Of a stretch of 64,000 bases of DNA, positions 53,907-62,791 are shown piece by piece. The notes beneath the pieces are model-generated. The model did not search any database, had not been told where the DNA came from, and saw only the letters and a program-made list of their open reading frames with translations. A program made the translations under genes and the position numbers. This stretch comes from Alphaproteobacteria bacterium (GTDB lineage Bacteria > Pseudomonadota > Alphaproteobacteria > Rhodobacterales > Rhodobacteraceae): contig JASBSZ010000047.1 in NCBI GenBank assembly GCA_030148665.1, positions 124,001 through 188,000 of the forward strand. Direction: 5' to 3'. How positions within the stretch are numbered: position 1 is the stretch's first letter; every line of letters starts with the position of its first letter.

Positions 53907-54394
53907 ATATAGGGATACCCGACGAAGTTTTCCACCAGAGTCTTCATTCTCGGGTTGCCATCGTTGTCAAAACGGCTGTCGTGTTAAAGACCCGAAATCT
54001 TGTGAGCCGCTATACCGCGTCCGCAAAACTGACCAGTCATATGATGCCGTTGCGTTTCTGATCGCGACCTGCCTTGGGTTCACCCGGCACCTAAGCGGCT
54101 TCAGTTTGCGCCCTGCTGAACTGCACCACCGAACTTCACATATTCCGCGCCTCCTACGCCATCATCGCACGCGCCTTCTGCCGCGCTGCACCAGCGTAGC
54201 GCACCAACATCACGCGGCAGGGGCGCGGGTAACCGGACTTCTAGGCGGGAGGAGACCGGAACACATCCGGCAAGATCCACGGCAGGGAGCTTGGCTTGCC
54301 GCCACAAGGACTCGCCCGACAGGAGAGGCACATCAGCGAGATTTTACCGATGTATCGGGCTTTTCGTTGACAATATCCCCCACCAATGAAAAAA
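53907..54394. other. Gap with recombinase relic C
   Basis: About 490 bp between the 67-residue ORF and the hipBA operator. Apart from the relic at 54146-54220 I see no intact gene; the sequence looks like debris of earlier insertions. Confidence 0.5.
54146..54220 (-). pseudogene. Tyrosine-recombinase C-terminal relic, copy C
   Basis: Minus-strand frame RVMLVRYAGAARQKARAMMA followed at once by an amber codon. It shares about 75 bp with copies A and B. Confidence 0.6.
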
Positions 54395-54443
54395 TGACCT
54401 ATACATCAGGCAAATAGGAATGATAAGCCTCATGTAAAGGTCA
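54395..54443. promoter_or_regulatory. Inverted-repeat operator of hipBA
   Basis: TGACCTATACAT (54395-54406) and ATGTAAAGGTCA (54432-54443) are inverted with one mismatch in 12, 15 bp upstream of hipB. A TTGACA at 54367-54372 and the TATACA inside the left arm are possible promoter parts but are badly spaced. Confidence 0.65.
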
Positions 54444-54457
54444 TTCAGGGGTCTGTC

Positions 54458-54796
54458 ATGCCCGCCACGAGGAAAAGAACATATGCGCGCTACACGCTCG
54501 AAAGCCTTGCCCTGCTGGGAAAGATGATCCGCCTCGGCCGCAAGCAGCGCAAGATGACGGAACGCGAACTGGCCGAGCGCCTCGGCGTCGCCCGGAGCAC
54601 GCTGCAGCGGATGGAGAAAGGCGACCCCAAGGTCGAAATCGGGTTGATGTTCGAGGCCGCCGCCATAGTCGGTGTGAAGCTCTTCGATGCCGATGAAAAG
54701 GGGATAGCGGCTCTCACCCGCCGGACCAATGACAGGATCGCCCTGTTGCCCAAGCATGTCTACAAGACTGGAAAGCGGGTCAAGGATGCGTTCTGA
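54458..54796 (+). CDS. hipB: HipB-type antitoxin / transcriptional repressor
   Basis: 112 residues with an XRE helix-turn-helix (RKMTERELAERLGVARSTLQ, then RMEKGDPKVEIG). It binds the promoter and neutralises HipA. A 12-bp inverted repeat lies just upstream. Its stop overlaps the hipA ATG by 11 bp. The same arrangement exists in the decayed copy at 51.3 kb. Confidence 0.88.
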   Translation: MPATRKRTYARYTLESLALLGKMIRLGRKQRKMTERELAERLGVARSTLQRMEKGDPKVEIGLMFEAAAIVGVKLFDADEKGIAALTRRTNDRIALLPKHVYKTGKRVKDAF

Positions 54797-56111
54797 ACCG
54801 CCGACATACGACGAAGCCTTCGTCTGGGTCTGGTTGCCCGGTGCGACCGAGCCGATAGTCGCCGGGCGCCTTCACTCGCATGACGGACTCGTAACCTTCA
54901 ACTACGGGAAGAGCTATCTGGAGCGCCCCAAGGCCATCCCGCTCTATCTGCCGGAGTTGCCCTTGCAGCTGGGTGAGTTACCGTTACTCACCGGCCTCAC
55001 CATGCCTGGCTGCATACGTGACGCGGCGCCGGATGCCTGGGGGCGGCGGGTGATCTTGAACCGCAGGTTCGGCGCCAATAGCCCTGGCCAGGGCGGGCTT
55101 GACCCGACGGAATTGGCATTCCTGCTGGAATCGGGCTCCGACCGGATCGGTGCCCTCGACTTTCAGCGCTCGCCGAGCGTCTATGAGCCGCGCTCGCGGG
55201 TGAATGCGAGCCTCGAGGAACTGATCGAATCCGCACAGCGGGTTGAACAGGGGATTCCCCTGTCGCCCGAACTGGATCAGGCCCTTTTTCACGGCAGTTC
55301 GATCGGCGGCGCGCGGCCAAAGGCCCTGATCGAAGACGGCCCGGTCAAGTACGTTGCCAAGTTCTCATCATCCTCGGACACCTACAGCGTCGTGAAGGGC
55401 GAGTTTGTTGCCATGCGCCTTGCCGCGCTTTGCGGAATCAGGACCGCGCCAGTTTCCCTGGTGCATGTTTCGGGAAAGGATGTCCTGCTAGTCGAGCGTT
55501 TCGATCGCGTGAAAGCGGATGGCGGCTGGCAGCGCAAGCTCATGGTCTCGGCCCTGACGATGCTCGGCCTCGACGAAATGATGGCTCGCTATGCCAGCTA
55601 TCAGGATCTGGCCGAAATTATCCGACACCGCTTCTCCGACCCGTCAGCCTCTCTGCGCGAGTTGTTCGCGCGCATCGTGTTCAACATCCTTTGCGGCAAT
55701 ACCGATGATCACGCGCGCAATCATGCCGCCTTCTGGGACGGGGAGATGCTGACCTTGACCCCCGCCTACGATATTTGCCCGCAGGGCCGGACCGGGCAGG
55801 AAGCCTCGCAGGCCATGCTGATTACCGGGCAGGACCGGTCGAGCCGGCTTGCAACCTGCCTTGAGGCCGCGCGTCACTTTCTGGTGCCGGACGACGAAGC
55901 CATTGCCATTGTGGAGGCCCAGCTTCGCTGCATCGGGAAAAACTGGAATGCCGTCTGCGACGAAGCCGCACTTTCCCAGACCGACAAGAACCTGTTCGCG
56001 GGACGGCAGTTTCTCAACCCCTACTGCATTGAAGGGCTGAACGAGAACACGGCATTGAAGGCAACCTTCCTTGCTGCACGGAATGCGCTGACGTATGGCT
56101 GGGGCGCCTGA
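54786..56111 (+). CDS. hipA: HipA-type serine/threonine kinase toxin
   Basis: 441 residues. HipA N-terminal subdomain, then the kinase: SSIGGARPKALI (Gly-rich loop), NTDDHARNHAAFW (catalytic loop) and LTPAYDICP (Mg-binding Asp). HipA kinases phosphorylate tRNA synthetases such as GltX and arrest growth. It looks intact. ATG 54786 overlaps hipB. Confidence 0.88.
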   Translation: MRSEPPTYDEAFVWVWLPGATEPIVAGRLHSHDGLVTFNYGKSYLERPKAIPLYLPELPLQLGELPLLTGLTMPGCIRDAAPDAWGRRVILNRRFGANSPGQGGLDPTELAFLLESGSDRIGALDFQRSPSVYEPRSRVNASLEELIESAQRVEQGIPLSPELDQALFHGSSIGGARPKALIEDGPVKYVAKFSSSSDTYSVVKGEFVAMRLAALCGIRTAPVSLVHVSGKDVLLVERFDRVKADGGWQRKLMVSALTMLGLDEMMARYASYQDLAEIIRHRFSDPSASLRELFARIVFNILCGNTDDHARNHAAFWDGEMLTLTPAYDICPQGRTGQEASQAMLITGQDRSSRLATCLEAARHFLVPDDEAIAIVEAQLRCIGKNWNAVCDEAALSQTDKNLFAGRQFLNPYCIEGLNENTALKATFLAARNALTYGWGA

Positions 56112-56157
56112 TATTGCGACTCCCAAGGCGCTCAAGAAAAACGTGTTGTCGGGTGCC

Positions 56158-56249
56158 CATTCCGGGGTCACCCGCCCGGTGATTCCGATTTGATCCGCCC
56201 ACCCATTCCGATTTGATCCGCCCGGCGATTCCGGGCTATCCGCCCACCG
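56158..56249. repeat. IS21-end-like repeat array, left
   Basis: Repeats of ATTCCG(A/G)...GATCCGCCC: attccgatttgatccgccca occurs twice in close succession. It resembles the multiple terminal repeats of IS21-family elements and is similar to the array at 59299-59366. Confidence 0.5.
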
Positions 56250-56265
56250 TTTGGTGACCAGCGTC

Positions 56266-56844
56266 TCACTCCGCCGATTTGACACTCTCCAAATGCTCGA
56301 TCCATGTTTTCGGCAGGTCGTGTGCCCTGGCCCCTTCACGCAGTAGCCTTAAATATCGCAGCGACGGATTGCCGTCCATCTCCCCTCCATCCGCGATATA
56401 GGTGAAGAAAGGGATGCGGATACCGTGCTGATCCTCCGCCTCCAGCCAGATGGGCCGGTAGCGCCAGCCGGGCACTCCCTCGGTCGAGTTCAGCCAGACC
56501 ATGTCGCGCCGTGTCATACGGTAAAGCACGCCCCACACTTCGGCATTTTCATCGGCGCTGATGTTGGCAGGCGCAGCTTTGCCCTTGGGCCGCCCCTCCA
56601 GATTGAAGCGCAGGCGATATCCCCTGACCCGCCCCACTCGCCATTCCAGCGGGCGCATCTTGCGGCGCTCAAGGAAGGCACTGTCATGCATGTTGGCACC
56701 ATAGGCGAAATACCAGACTTCATCCGATGGGCTGCCATCAAGCGTCAGGCCCCAGACGCGGTACCAAAGGCGAGCAAGCGGCCAGAGCCGCATGATGATC
56801 GGAACCCAGAGGCGTTTCAGCAGGCGGCGCGTTTTAATCAGCAT
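56266..56844 (-). CDS. Gamma-glutamylcyclotransferase-like protein
   Basis: 192 residues; a basic N-terminal extension, then VWYFAYGANMHDSAF, the GGCT nucleotide-like loop, followed by RFNLEGRPKGKAAPANI and a catalytic-Glu region (WLNSTEGVPG). GGCT/ChaC folds cleave gamma-glutamyl amines or glutathione; here the partner genes suggest a role with membrane lipids or exported peptides. Four bp after the MFS gene. Confidence 0.8.
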   Translation of the reverse strand: MLIKTRRLLKRLWVPIIMRLWPLARLWYRVWGLTLDGSPSDEVWYFAYGANMHDSAFLERRKMRPLEWRVGRVRGYRLRFNLEGRPKGKAAPANISADENAEVWGVLYRMTRRDMVWLNSTEGVPGWRYRPIWLEAEDQHGIRIPFFTYIADGGEMDGNPSLRYLRLLREGARAHDLPKTWIEHLESVKSAE

Positions 56845-56847
56845 ATC

Positions 56848-58110
56848 TCAGTCCTCCATCTTCGAGATTCGATACAGAAGCACCTGCTGAATGGCGGCGG
56901 CAATGATTGCCACGATGAATACCACGTGGATGGAGATGAACTGGACGAATGCCGCGCCGAGAAGAGGCAGCAGCGCCGCTGGCGAGGCCAGGGAATTGAA
57001 ATAGGCCGAATAGGCAGGCCGCCGGTCATCGGGTGAGATTTCCATCAGATAACCAAGATAGCCGATGGTCATCCCGTTGACGAGCACGCCGATCAGAACG
57101 AAGAGAGCTGCAAATTCAAAAAGGCTTGCACCCGCACCAAGGCCAAGAAGCAGCAGAACTCCGAGGGGCGGCAAAAATCGGACGACACCGACAGCCTTCA
57201 GTAGCGTGAGCTTTCCGTGACCATCGCCGATCCAGCCCCATAGAGCGTTCGACGCGAGGGCACCGGCTGTCTGGGCTCCAAGCAGAATGGCAACGTCGGA
57301 TGCCCGTAGCCCCAGGTCAGATGCTGCAACGACATAGAACGGCATGGCCATCAGCGTCGCGCCGCCAACCCATTGGGAAAAGAGAAACAACCGAAACCGA
57401 GCATCGCTGCGCAGTGTGTTCCAGCCCGCCTTCAGAAAACTGAAAAGGGTGTTTTCCGCTGGGTTCTTTGAAGGATCGGTTGTGAGCGGAGGTTCTCCGG
57501 CCGAGATGAAAAGTGTCGAGGAGAGGATCATCATCGCGGAAGCCAGCGCAAAGATAAGCGCGTAGGCTGGCAGGAGGGGAAGCGCTCCCAGCACACGGTG
57601 GATAAACGCAGCCACAGCAAGCGCTAAAAGACCTCCGCCGAAGAAGCGCCAAGCGAGCATCCGGCTGCGCAAATGTGATGGAATAGAGCGTCCGACGATG
57701 TCGTTATAAGGCACGGCCACGACGCCGCTGACGAAAGCATAGAGCGTCCATAAGGCAAGAAAAGCCACGGCAACCACCACCGCCGTCAATTCAGCGCTGA
57801 ACCACAGAAGCATCGCAATAAGCGCGAGACAGAAAGCCCGACCGAAGGCACCGAACACGTAGTAGGGCATCCGGCGTTTCTTGTGCTGGGCGAGGAAGCC
57901 GACGACGATCTGCGGGAAAAGCCAACCGAGGCGCAGCACAGCGCTCACCGCGCCCACGGCAAAGACGTTACCGGTGAGCTGAAAGACAAGGCTTGCGATA
58001 ATGGTGGCACCATTGACGGCCGAGGAACCGGCCTCGAAGGCGGCACCCGCTCCCGCAATCTTCCAGAAGGTTGATCCTGATGGTTTTGCACTTGGCTCAC
58101 GCAGACTCAT
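56848..58110 (-). CDS. MFS transporter
   Basis: 420 residues with about 12 membrane segments, major-facilitator type; the RxxG-like loop AQHKKRRMPYYVFGAFGRA follows helix 2. Start taken at ATG 58110 (MSLREPS), overlapping the flippase gene by 14 bp. The substrate is unknown; the middle gene of a three-gene operon. Confidence 0.82.
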   Translation of the reverse strand: MSLREPSAKPSGSTFWKIAGAGAAFEAGSSAVNGATIIASLVFQLTGNVFAVGAVSAVLRLGWLFPQIVVGFLAQHKKRRMPYYVFGAFGRAFCLALIAMLLWFSAELTAVVVAVAFLALWTLYAFVSGVVAVPYNDIVGRSIPSHLRSRMLAWRFFGGGLLALAVAAFIHRVLGALPLLPAYALIFALASAMMILSSTLFISAGEPPLTTDPSKNPAENTLFSFLKAGWNTLRSDARFRLFLFSQWVGGATLMAMPFYVVAASDLGLRASDVAILLGAQTAGALASNALWGWIGDGHGKLTLLKAVGVVRFLPPLGVLLLLGLGAGASLFEFAALFVLIGVLVNGMTIGYLGYLMEISPDDRRPAYSAYFNSLASPAALLPLLGAAFVQFISIHVVFIVAIIAAAIQQVLLYRISKMED

Positions 58111-59134
58111 CTGACTTCTCAACGCTTTGCGCCATGGTGCGAATATCGACGCCGCTCTGCCAGAGAATGGTGAGACCGAAAATGACCACCAGAAGGATCG
58201 ACATGACTTGCGTGAAAAGGATCATGATCAGCGCCTTCTCGTCAGGAACGCCAAGGATTTGAAGCGCAAAGGCCGATCCGATGACAAACCCGCCTGGCAC
58301 GCGGATAAAGCGTGAAAGGATCATCGCGAAGCCGGCAAAAACCATGAGAAAGAGATAATCGAAGACCTGCAATGTCACCCCGACAGCCAGACCCGCCCAG
58401 AGAAAATGGGTGGCCGCCACCGACTTGGTGGCGAAGCTGGCCGCGATCACCGCAATCCGGCGCCACACCCCGCGGGGCCAGATCACCCCGTGGCAGAGTG
58501 CTGCGCGCAATGCACTGCCATTGCCGCCCAAGCGTGCCGACAGCCAGTCGAAGAGACGGCAGAGAAGCGGGCCGTCGTGGGCAAAAATCACCCGAAACCG
58601 GAACATCACCCAGAGAAATCCACCGAAAAGTACCAAGTTGAACATACCTGCCGCTGAGAGACCAAGAGCAAGGTTGCCTTCTATCTGCGGAATTTGTCCC
58701 GCCACGGCAACTACCCCGGCAAACAGAGCAAACATCACCCCGTCAATAAAGCGCGAGATTATGGTCGTCGTCAGCACCGTCGCCATCTTCAGTCCTTCAA
58801 GACGGGCGACCAGCCAGGAGCGGACCAGAGGGCTGATGCCTATCGGCACCAGGACGTTGGCACCGTATCCGGCAAGCAGCGCACCGGTCAGGCGCAGGCT
58901 CGTAATTGGTTTCAGGTCGTACAGAAGCTGGCGCCACTTCCACCCGCTGATGAATTGCTCGAACAGGATCGTCGCTGCCAGCATGGCAACCCACCAGAGA
59001 TTCGCGCTGCGCACGCCAGCCAGAAACCGGTCGAAATCCAGATCGCGGTAGAGATAGAACATCACCGCCAGGGCAACTGCACCTCCAAGGATCGGGATTA
59101 TCCAACGGATGAACAGGGCGCGGAGAAATTTCAT
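58097..59134 (-). CDS. Lysylphosphatidylglycerol-synthase-like membrane protein (UPF0104/flippase)
   Basis: 345 residues, eight or so membrane segments; GYGANVLVPIGISPLVRSWL and RVPGGFVIGS are typical of the UPF0104/MprF N-terminal flippase. No C-terminal synthase domain. It likely moves an aminoacylated or other lipid across the inner membrane. First gene of the flippase-MFS-GGCT operon. Confidence 0.82.
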   Translation of the reverse strand: MKFLRALFIRWIIPILGGAVALAVMFYLYRDLDFDRFLAGVRSANLWWVAMLAATILFEQFISGWKWRQLLYDLKPITSLRLTGALLAGYGANVLVPIGISPLVRSWLVARLEGLKMATVLTTTIISRFIDGVMFALFAGVVAVAGQIPQIEGNLALGLSAAGMFNLVLFGGFLWVMFRFRVIFAHDGPLLCRLFDWLSARLGGNGSALRAALCHGVIWPRGVWRRIAVIAASFATKSVAATHFLWAGLAVGVTLQVFDYLFLMVFAGFAMILSRFIRVPGGFVIGSAFALQILGVPDEKALIMILFTQVMSILLVVIFGLTILWQSGVDIRTMAQSVEKSDESA

Positions 59135-59298
59135 ACGGGAGCCCTTCGGATAAATGGTGGCGCTTGAGGCCTTATCGCTAACCCGATGCGCCGTTTGTCA
59201 CAATCGGCCGGTAGTGAGCCTACTTCACGTTATAGCGATTGAACCGCGTTATTCGCGAAACAGCTGGGCGAGAACATCGCCTGCCGGTCTTTACTGCG

Positions 59299-59366
59299 CA
59301 TTCCGGAGCATCCGGCCGGTCGATCCGACGACATCCGGCCACCTGAACCGGGCTATCCGGCCACCC
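59299..59366. repeat. IS21-end-like repeat array, right
   Basis: CATTCCGGAGCATCCGGCC, gatccgacgacatccggcca and ccgggctatccggccaccc in series, downstream of the istB pseudogene where an IS21 right end is expected. Homologous in pattern to the array at 56158-56249. Confidence 0.55.
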
Positions 59367-59401
59367 TTGGCGTGCCGTCTTGAGGCCTGAGGTTTCGTTT
59401 A

Positions 59402-59891
59402 TCAGTCTGAGTTAGTTTCGTCACCCGTTTTTGCGGCCATCTTTCGGAACGATTGCCCCTCGAGCTCGAGGCGATAGGCGTTGTGGACGAGCCGGTCGAG
59501 GATGGCGTCTGCGAAAGTTGGCTCGCCAATGACCTCGTGCCAGGTTTTGAGCGGCAGTTGGCTGGTGATCAGGGTTGAGCCCGATCCGTAGCGGTCTTCG
59601 ACGATCTCCATGAGGTCGCGACGCTGGTTGGCGTTGAGGCGGTCCGGCCCCCAGTCGTCGAGGATCAGGAGCCGGGTCCTGGTCAGGGTTCTGAAGAGCC
59701 TCGGGAATCGTCCGTCGCCATGGGCAAGCTCGAGCTAGTCGAACAGGCGCGCGGTGCGTTTGTAAAGCACGGTCATGCCATCGCGGCAGGCGGCCTGGGC
59801 GAGCGCGCAGGCGAGCCAAGGTTTGCCCACGCCGCAAGGGCCAGTAATCATGAGGTTGCGCTTGTTGGCAATCCATTTGCCGGTGAGCAGC
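59402..59891 (-). pseudogene. istB: istB (IS21 family ATPase) pseudogene
   Basis: Minus-strand frame: MITGPCGVGKPWLACALAQA (P-loop with the Thr of GKT replaced by Pro), RTARLFD-stop, LELAHGDGRFPRLFRTLTRT, RLLILDDWGPDRLNANQRRD, STLITSQLP, AILDRLVHNAYRLEL. A TAG at 59737-59735 interrupts it, and the N-terminal part is missing where the 319-bp inverted-repeat element begins (59892). No istA. Confidence 0.85.
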
Positions 59892-60210
59892 GATTACGCA
59901 ACCTGTTGTCTTCTTTGGTTGCCGCCCATGACGGCAGCTGAACAAGGTGCATTCCGTCAAGACCATCGACCTTGTCGCTGCCGAATTGGGAGAAACCGTC
60001 GATCGGCTCTTTCATCTCGCCATCGATATGGAACCCGAAGACGGCGTAATCTGGGTCCACGGCCCGAATGATGACAGCGTCATGCCCTTCTCGCCGTTTG
60101 GAATCGAAAACCTCCGCGAGATCATCAAAATGGACCGTGTAAAACGGGCCTGACACCGCTGTGGGCCACGCCGGATGGTTACACCAAAGAAGACAACAGG
60201 GTGCGTAATC
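59892..60210. mobile_element. 319-bp element with 28-bp terminal inverted repeats
   Basis: The left end starts GATTACGCAACCTG (59892) and the right end, read inward from 60210, starts GATTACGCACCCTG. The arms match 27 of 28. It carries one rightward ORF (59947-60153). The flanks show no target duplication, and istB sequence exists on the left only, so the insertion was accompanied or followed by a deletion. Too small for a transposase, so non-autonomous (MITE-like). Confidence 0.75.
59947..60153 (+). CDS. Small ORF inside the 319-bp inverted-repeat element
   Basis: 68 codons from GTG 59947: HSVKTIDLVAAELGETVDRL..., with EPEDGVIWVHGPNDDSVM and ending MDRVKRA. It looks like a folded small protein with good third-position GC preference. 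I recognise no family. It could be cargo of the element. Confidence 0.5.
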   Translation: MHSVKTIDLVAAELGETVDRLFHLAIDMEPEDGVIWVHGPNDDSVMPFSPFGIENLREIIKMDRVKRA

Positions 60211-60299
60211 AAATTAAGTCATTTTGACCGAAACCCCAGGTTTGTGATAGGGCTGCTGTGAGCCTCATGCTGAATGTGACAGGAGAAGAGAGCGGTACA

Positions 60300-60686
60300 A
60301 TGAGAATTCTCTTGGCACTTCTTGCTTTTGTCGCGCCGGTACCGGCTTGGGCGGGAGACCCGATCCCAGGCGTTGAATTCTATCTGGTCGGCAAGCTCGA
60401 ACCGGATTTCAGAAATTGCCTGCAAACCCCGGGCGCTACCAGGATCAACCTCAAGGGTGAGACCTATTGCATGGTCCCGGACAGTGCTCTCCGCCAAGTC
60501 AGGATGAAGGGGGATTTTTCACGATTCCGGTTTCTGACCAGAATCCCCGGACCCGTCTTCGGATCCGACGGAGAATGCACCGGAGACAGGGAAAACAGCA
60601 TCGTGGTGTTGAATGGCGCGCGCTTCTGCATAGGCCCGGCCTCTGCCATCAGCCATAACAGTTCAAGGTCGAATTATTCGCGCTGA
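60300..60686 (+). CDS. Small secreted Cys-containing protein
   Basis: 128 residues; signal peptide MRILLALLAFVAPVPAWAG, then four Cys (FRNCLQTP, ETYCMVP, DGECTGD, ARFCIGP) that could form two disulfides. No family recognised. Upstream ATG at 60258 would bury the signal peptide. Single gene beside the variable region. Confidence 0.65.
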   Translation: MRILLALLAFVAPVPAWAGDPIPGVEFYLVGKLEPDFRNCLQTPGATRINLKGETYCMVPDSALRQVRMKGDFSRFRFLTRIPGPVFGSDGECTGDRENSIVVLNGARFCIGPASAISHNSSRSNYSR

Positions 60687-60739
60687 GCGCCACCGGCGGA
60701 ATTCACGCCAACTGGCGGGGGACTATCCCATAGCCCTGT

Positions 60740-62656
60740 TCATGATGACTCGAGGTGGGCGTAAACCGTGGTACGCGAAATGCCCAGCTGGCGGGCGACA
60801 AGGCTGATGTTTCCACCCGACTCCCCAAGAAGGCGGCGAATTTTTTTGCAGCGTGCCTCGCGCAAAGCCTTCCCTGCGCATTTGGGGCACGCTGATATGT
60901 CTTCCCCGGGGATGGTCTGGAGACAGGAAAGATCCCCCCTGCGCAGAACCGTGTGCCGGGCATTTGCCACCATCAGCTGAAGGGCGCGCTTGAGATCGCG
61001 TATGTTTCCGGGCCAGGTCCGTTTGCGCAGCTGGTCGATCACTGATTTTGACAACACATGGTCCGGCGAAATTCCGGCCAGCAGCGTCTGGCAGATCTTC
61101 GCGAAGTCGGAACGTTCTTCAAGCTTGGGAAGCTCAAAACGATATCCGGAGATACGCCGCACGAAATCCCGGCTCAATGTACCCGAGGACACGGCACTCT
61201 CGATTGGCTGCCCGGATGAGAAGAGCACCACCTTGGCCGCCGCGCGGTCGCCGTCCATTCGCCCGTCACCGAGCATGTCGAGGAACCGAACCAGAAGATT
61301 TTGCACATCCCGTGGCAATTCCGCGATCTCGCCGAAGTGCAGCGTTCCGCCTGAGGTCATGAAATCGTGAAAGAATTCATGGGAAATCTGCCGGTCGTCC
61401 GGCTTTTCCGGAACAAGCGCACCCAACGAGAGGAGGCTTTCGAAATAGTTGGCCGAGATGGCTCCGCAATCAACCGAAAGAAACGGCGCTTCGGGGTGGG
61501 TGCGGATGTGGATCTCATGGGCCGTTGACTTCTTTCCGGTGCCGCTCTGCCCCTCGATCACGATTGGCAGGCCGACCTTGGCGGCATTGCAGGCCAGGGT
61601 GATCTGCCGTTGCAGAAGCTGATCTTCCATCACCAGACCTTGGCGCTTGGGCGATTGGGCGGCGACCGCGCCCCCCGCACCATTTCCAAAAGATATGCCC
61701 AGCGTACGGCGGCGTGCCCGGGCAACAAGATCGCTCTGGTTGGAGAAACTGGCAGCGGCAAAGACGGTCGAGCCGAGCCAGTCTTCCAGTTGCACCACCC
61801 GCCCCCGAATAAGCCGGTCGATGAGATCGGAAAACGAATTTCTGAAGATGTCCTGAAACAGGCAGTCGGAGGCAAGGCTGATACCATTGAGCATGGAAAT
61901 CGCCTGCGAATTCGAACCGCGCAGGTTGCCGTCAAGATCGAAGGCGAGCATCCCCACGCTCATGGTGTTCAGGTATTCCTCCCGCGGATGGAAAACCAGG
62001 GTGATGGAGTTCCGGTGATCTTCCAGAAACAGGCGGTTTTCTATGTTGGTTGCGGCAAGTTTTACCAGGGCCAGCGTGTGGTGCTGACGGGCAGTGATGT
62101 CCGAGGAGGCATCGATCAGGCCAACGACGCGGTTCTGGCTGTCGAAGATCGGCGCGGCAAGACAGGAAACCCGGCCGTGCTCACAGAAGAAATGCTCCTG
62201 CCCGATGACTTTAGCGGGCTTTCGCGTGGCGAGGCAGAGGCCGAGCGCGTTGGTGCCACGCAACTCTTCCTTCCAGACGGTGCCGGGTACTATGGTCCGT
62301 CCGGTCGATGTGCTCTGGAAATCCGGATCGGAAATGGTGTCGAGCAAAACGCCGTCCGCATCTGCGAACGCAACCATGAAATTAGCTCCGGCAATCTGGG
62401 AATAAAGAAGCTCGAGTTCCGGGCGCGCGAACTGGGTAATGCGTTCACTTCGCTGCTTTCGCTCTCTCAACTCTGTGGGCGAAACCGCTGCATCAACCGG
62501 TGGCCCCAGTGGATCGAGGCCTGCCCGGAGGCTGCGCCGCCAACTGTTTTCGATATCGCGCGGAACAAGGCCAGGCGCAATCTCTCCATGCGCCTCCAGT
62601 TGCCGCCGAGCGATCTCGAATCCGGTTGACAATTCCCTGTGATCCCCCCAGACCAT
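60740..62656 (-). CDS. AcoR-like GAF/AAA+/Fis transcriptional regulator
   Basis: About 638 residues: an N-terminal sensor with GAF (~75-200; FMVAFADADGVLLD), a further PAS-like region, an AAA+ domain (GQSGTGKKSTAHEIH), and a C-terminal Fis helix-turn-helix (LVARQLGISRTTVYAHLES). The GAFTGA loop is not visible and Walker B is altered (GGTLHFGEI). It sits divergent to the alcohol dehydrogenase, as acoR-type activators do. I chose the ATG at 62656; the frame remains open further upstream across the adh gene but without homology. Confidence 0.8.
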   Translation of the reverse strand: MVWGDHRELSTGFEIARRQLEAHGEIAPGLVPRDIENSWRRSLRAGLDPLGPPVDAAVSPTELRERKQRSERITQFARPELELLYSQIAGANFMVAFADADGVLLDTISDPDFQSTSTGRTIVPGTVWKEELRGTNALGLCLATRKPAKVIGQEHFFCEHGRVSCLAAPIFDSQNRVVGLIDASSDITARQHHTLALVKLAATNIENRLFLEDHRNSITLVFHPREEYLNTMSVGMLAFDLDGNLRGSNSQAISMLNGISLASDCLFQDIFRNSFSDLIDRLIRGRVVQLEDWLGSTVFAAASFSNQSDLVARARRRTLGISFGNGAGGAVAAQSPKRQGLVMEDQLLQRQITLACNAAKVGLPIVIEGQSGTGKKSTAHEIHIRTHPEAPFLSVDCGAISANYFESLLSLGALVPEKPDDRQISHEFFHDFMTSGGTLHFGEIAELPRDVQNLLVRFLDMLGDGRMDGDRAAAKVVLFSSGQPIESAVSSGTLSRDFVRRISGYRFELPKLEERSDFAKICQTLLAGISPDHVLSKSVIDQLRKRTWPGNIRDLKRALQLMVANARHTVLRRGDLSCLQTIPGEDISACPKCAGKALREARCKKIRRLLGESGGNISLVARQLGISRTTVYAHLESS

Positions 62657-62720
62657 CCTCCGATTCTCAGCATCAGTTTGCGGCGAACGACCCTGCCGTT
62701 GCAAATGGCAATGCTGAAAC

Positions 62721-62737
62721 TGTTCAGAAACTGAACA
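62721..62737. promoter_or_regulatory. Palindrome in the regulator-adh intergenic region
   Basis: TGTTCAG-AAA-CTGAACA, perfect arms. A third half-site CTGAA lies just upstream at 62714-62718. Probable binding site for the AcoR-like regulator, about 70 bp before the GG-N10-GC promoter. Confidence 0.65.
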
Positions 62738-62791
62738 CACTAACCCCCGAATTGGCCAAAACTGGACACTCTTCACGCTCGCACGGTGTGC

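Noticed and set aside
51059-54220. Integron cassette (attC) array
   Set aside because: The repeats lie between toxin-antitoxin genes, but I see no attC core (RYYYAAC/GTTRRRY) and the repeats keep a reading frame, which fits recombinase tails better.
59421-59966. 181-codon minus-strand frame over the istB region
   Set aside because: A different frame from the IstB motifs; Arg/Pro-rich shadow.
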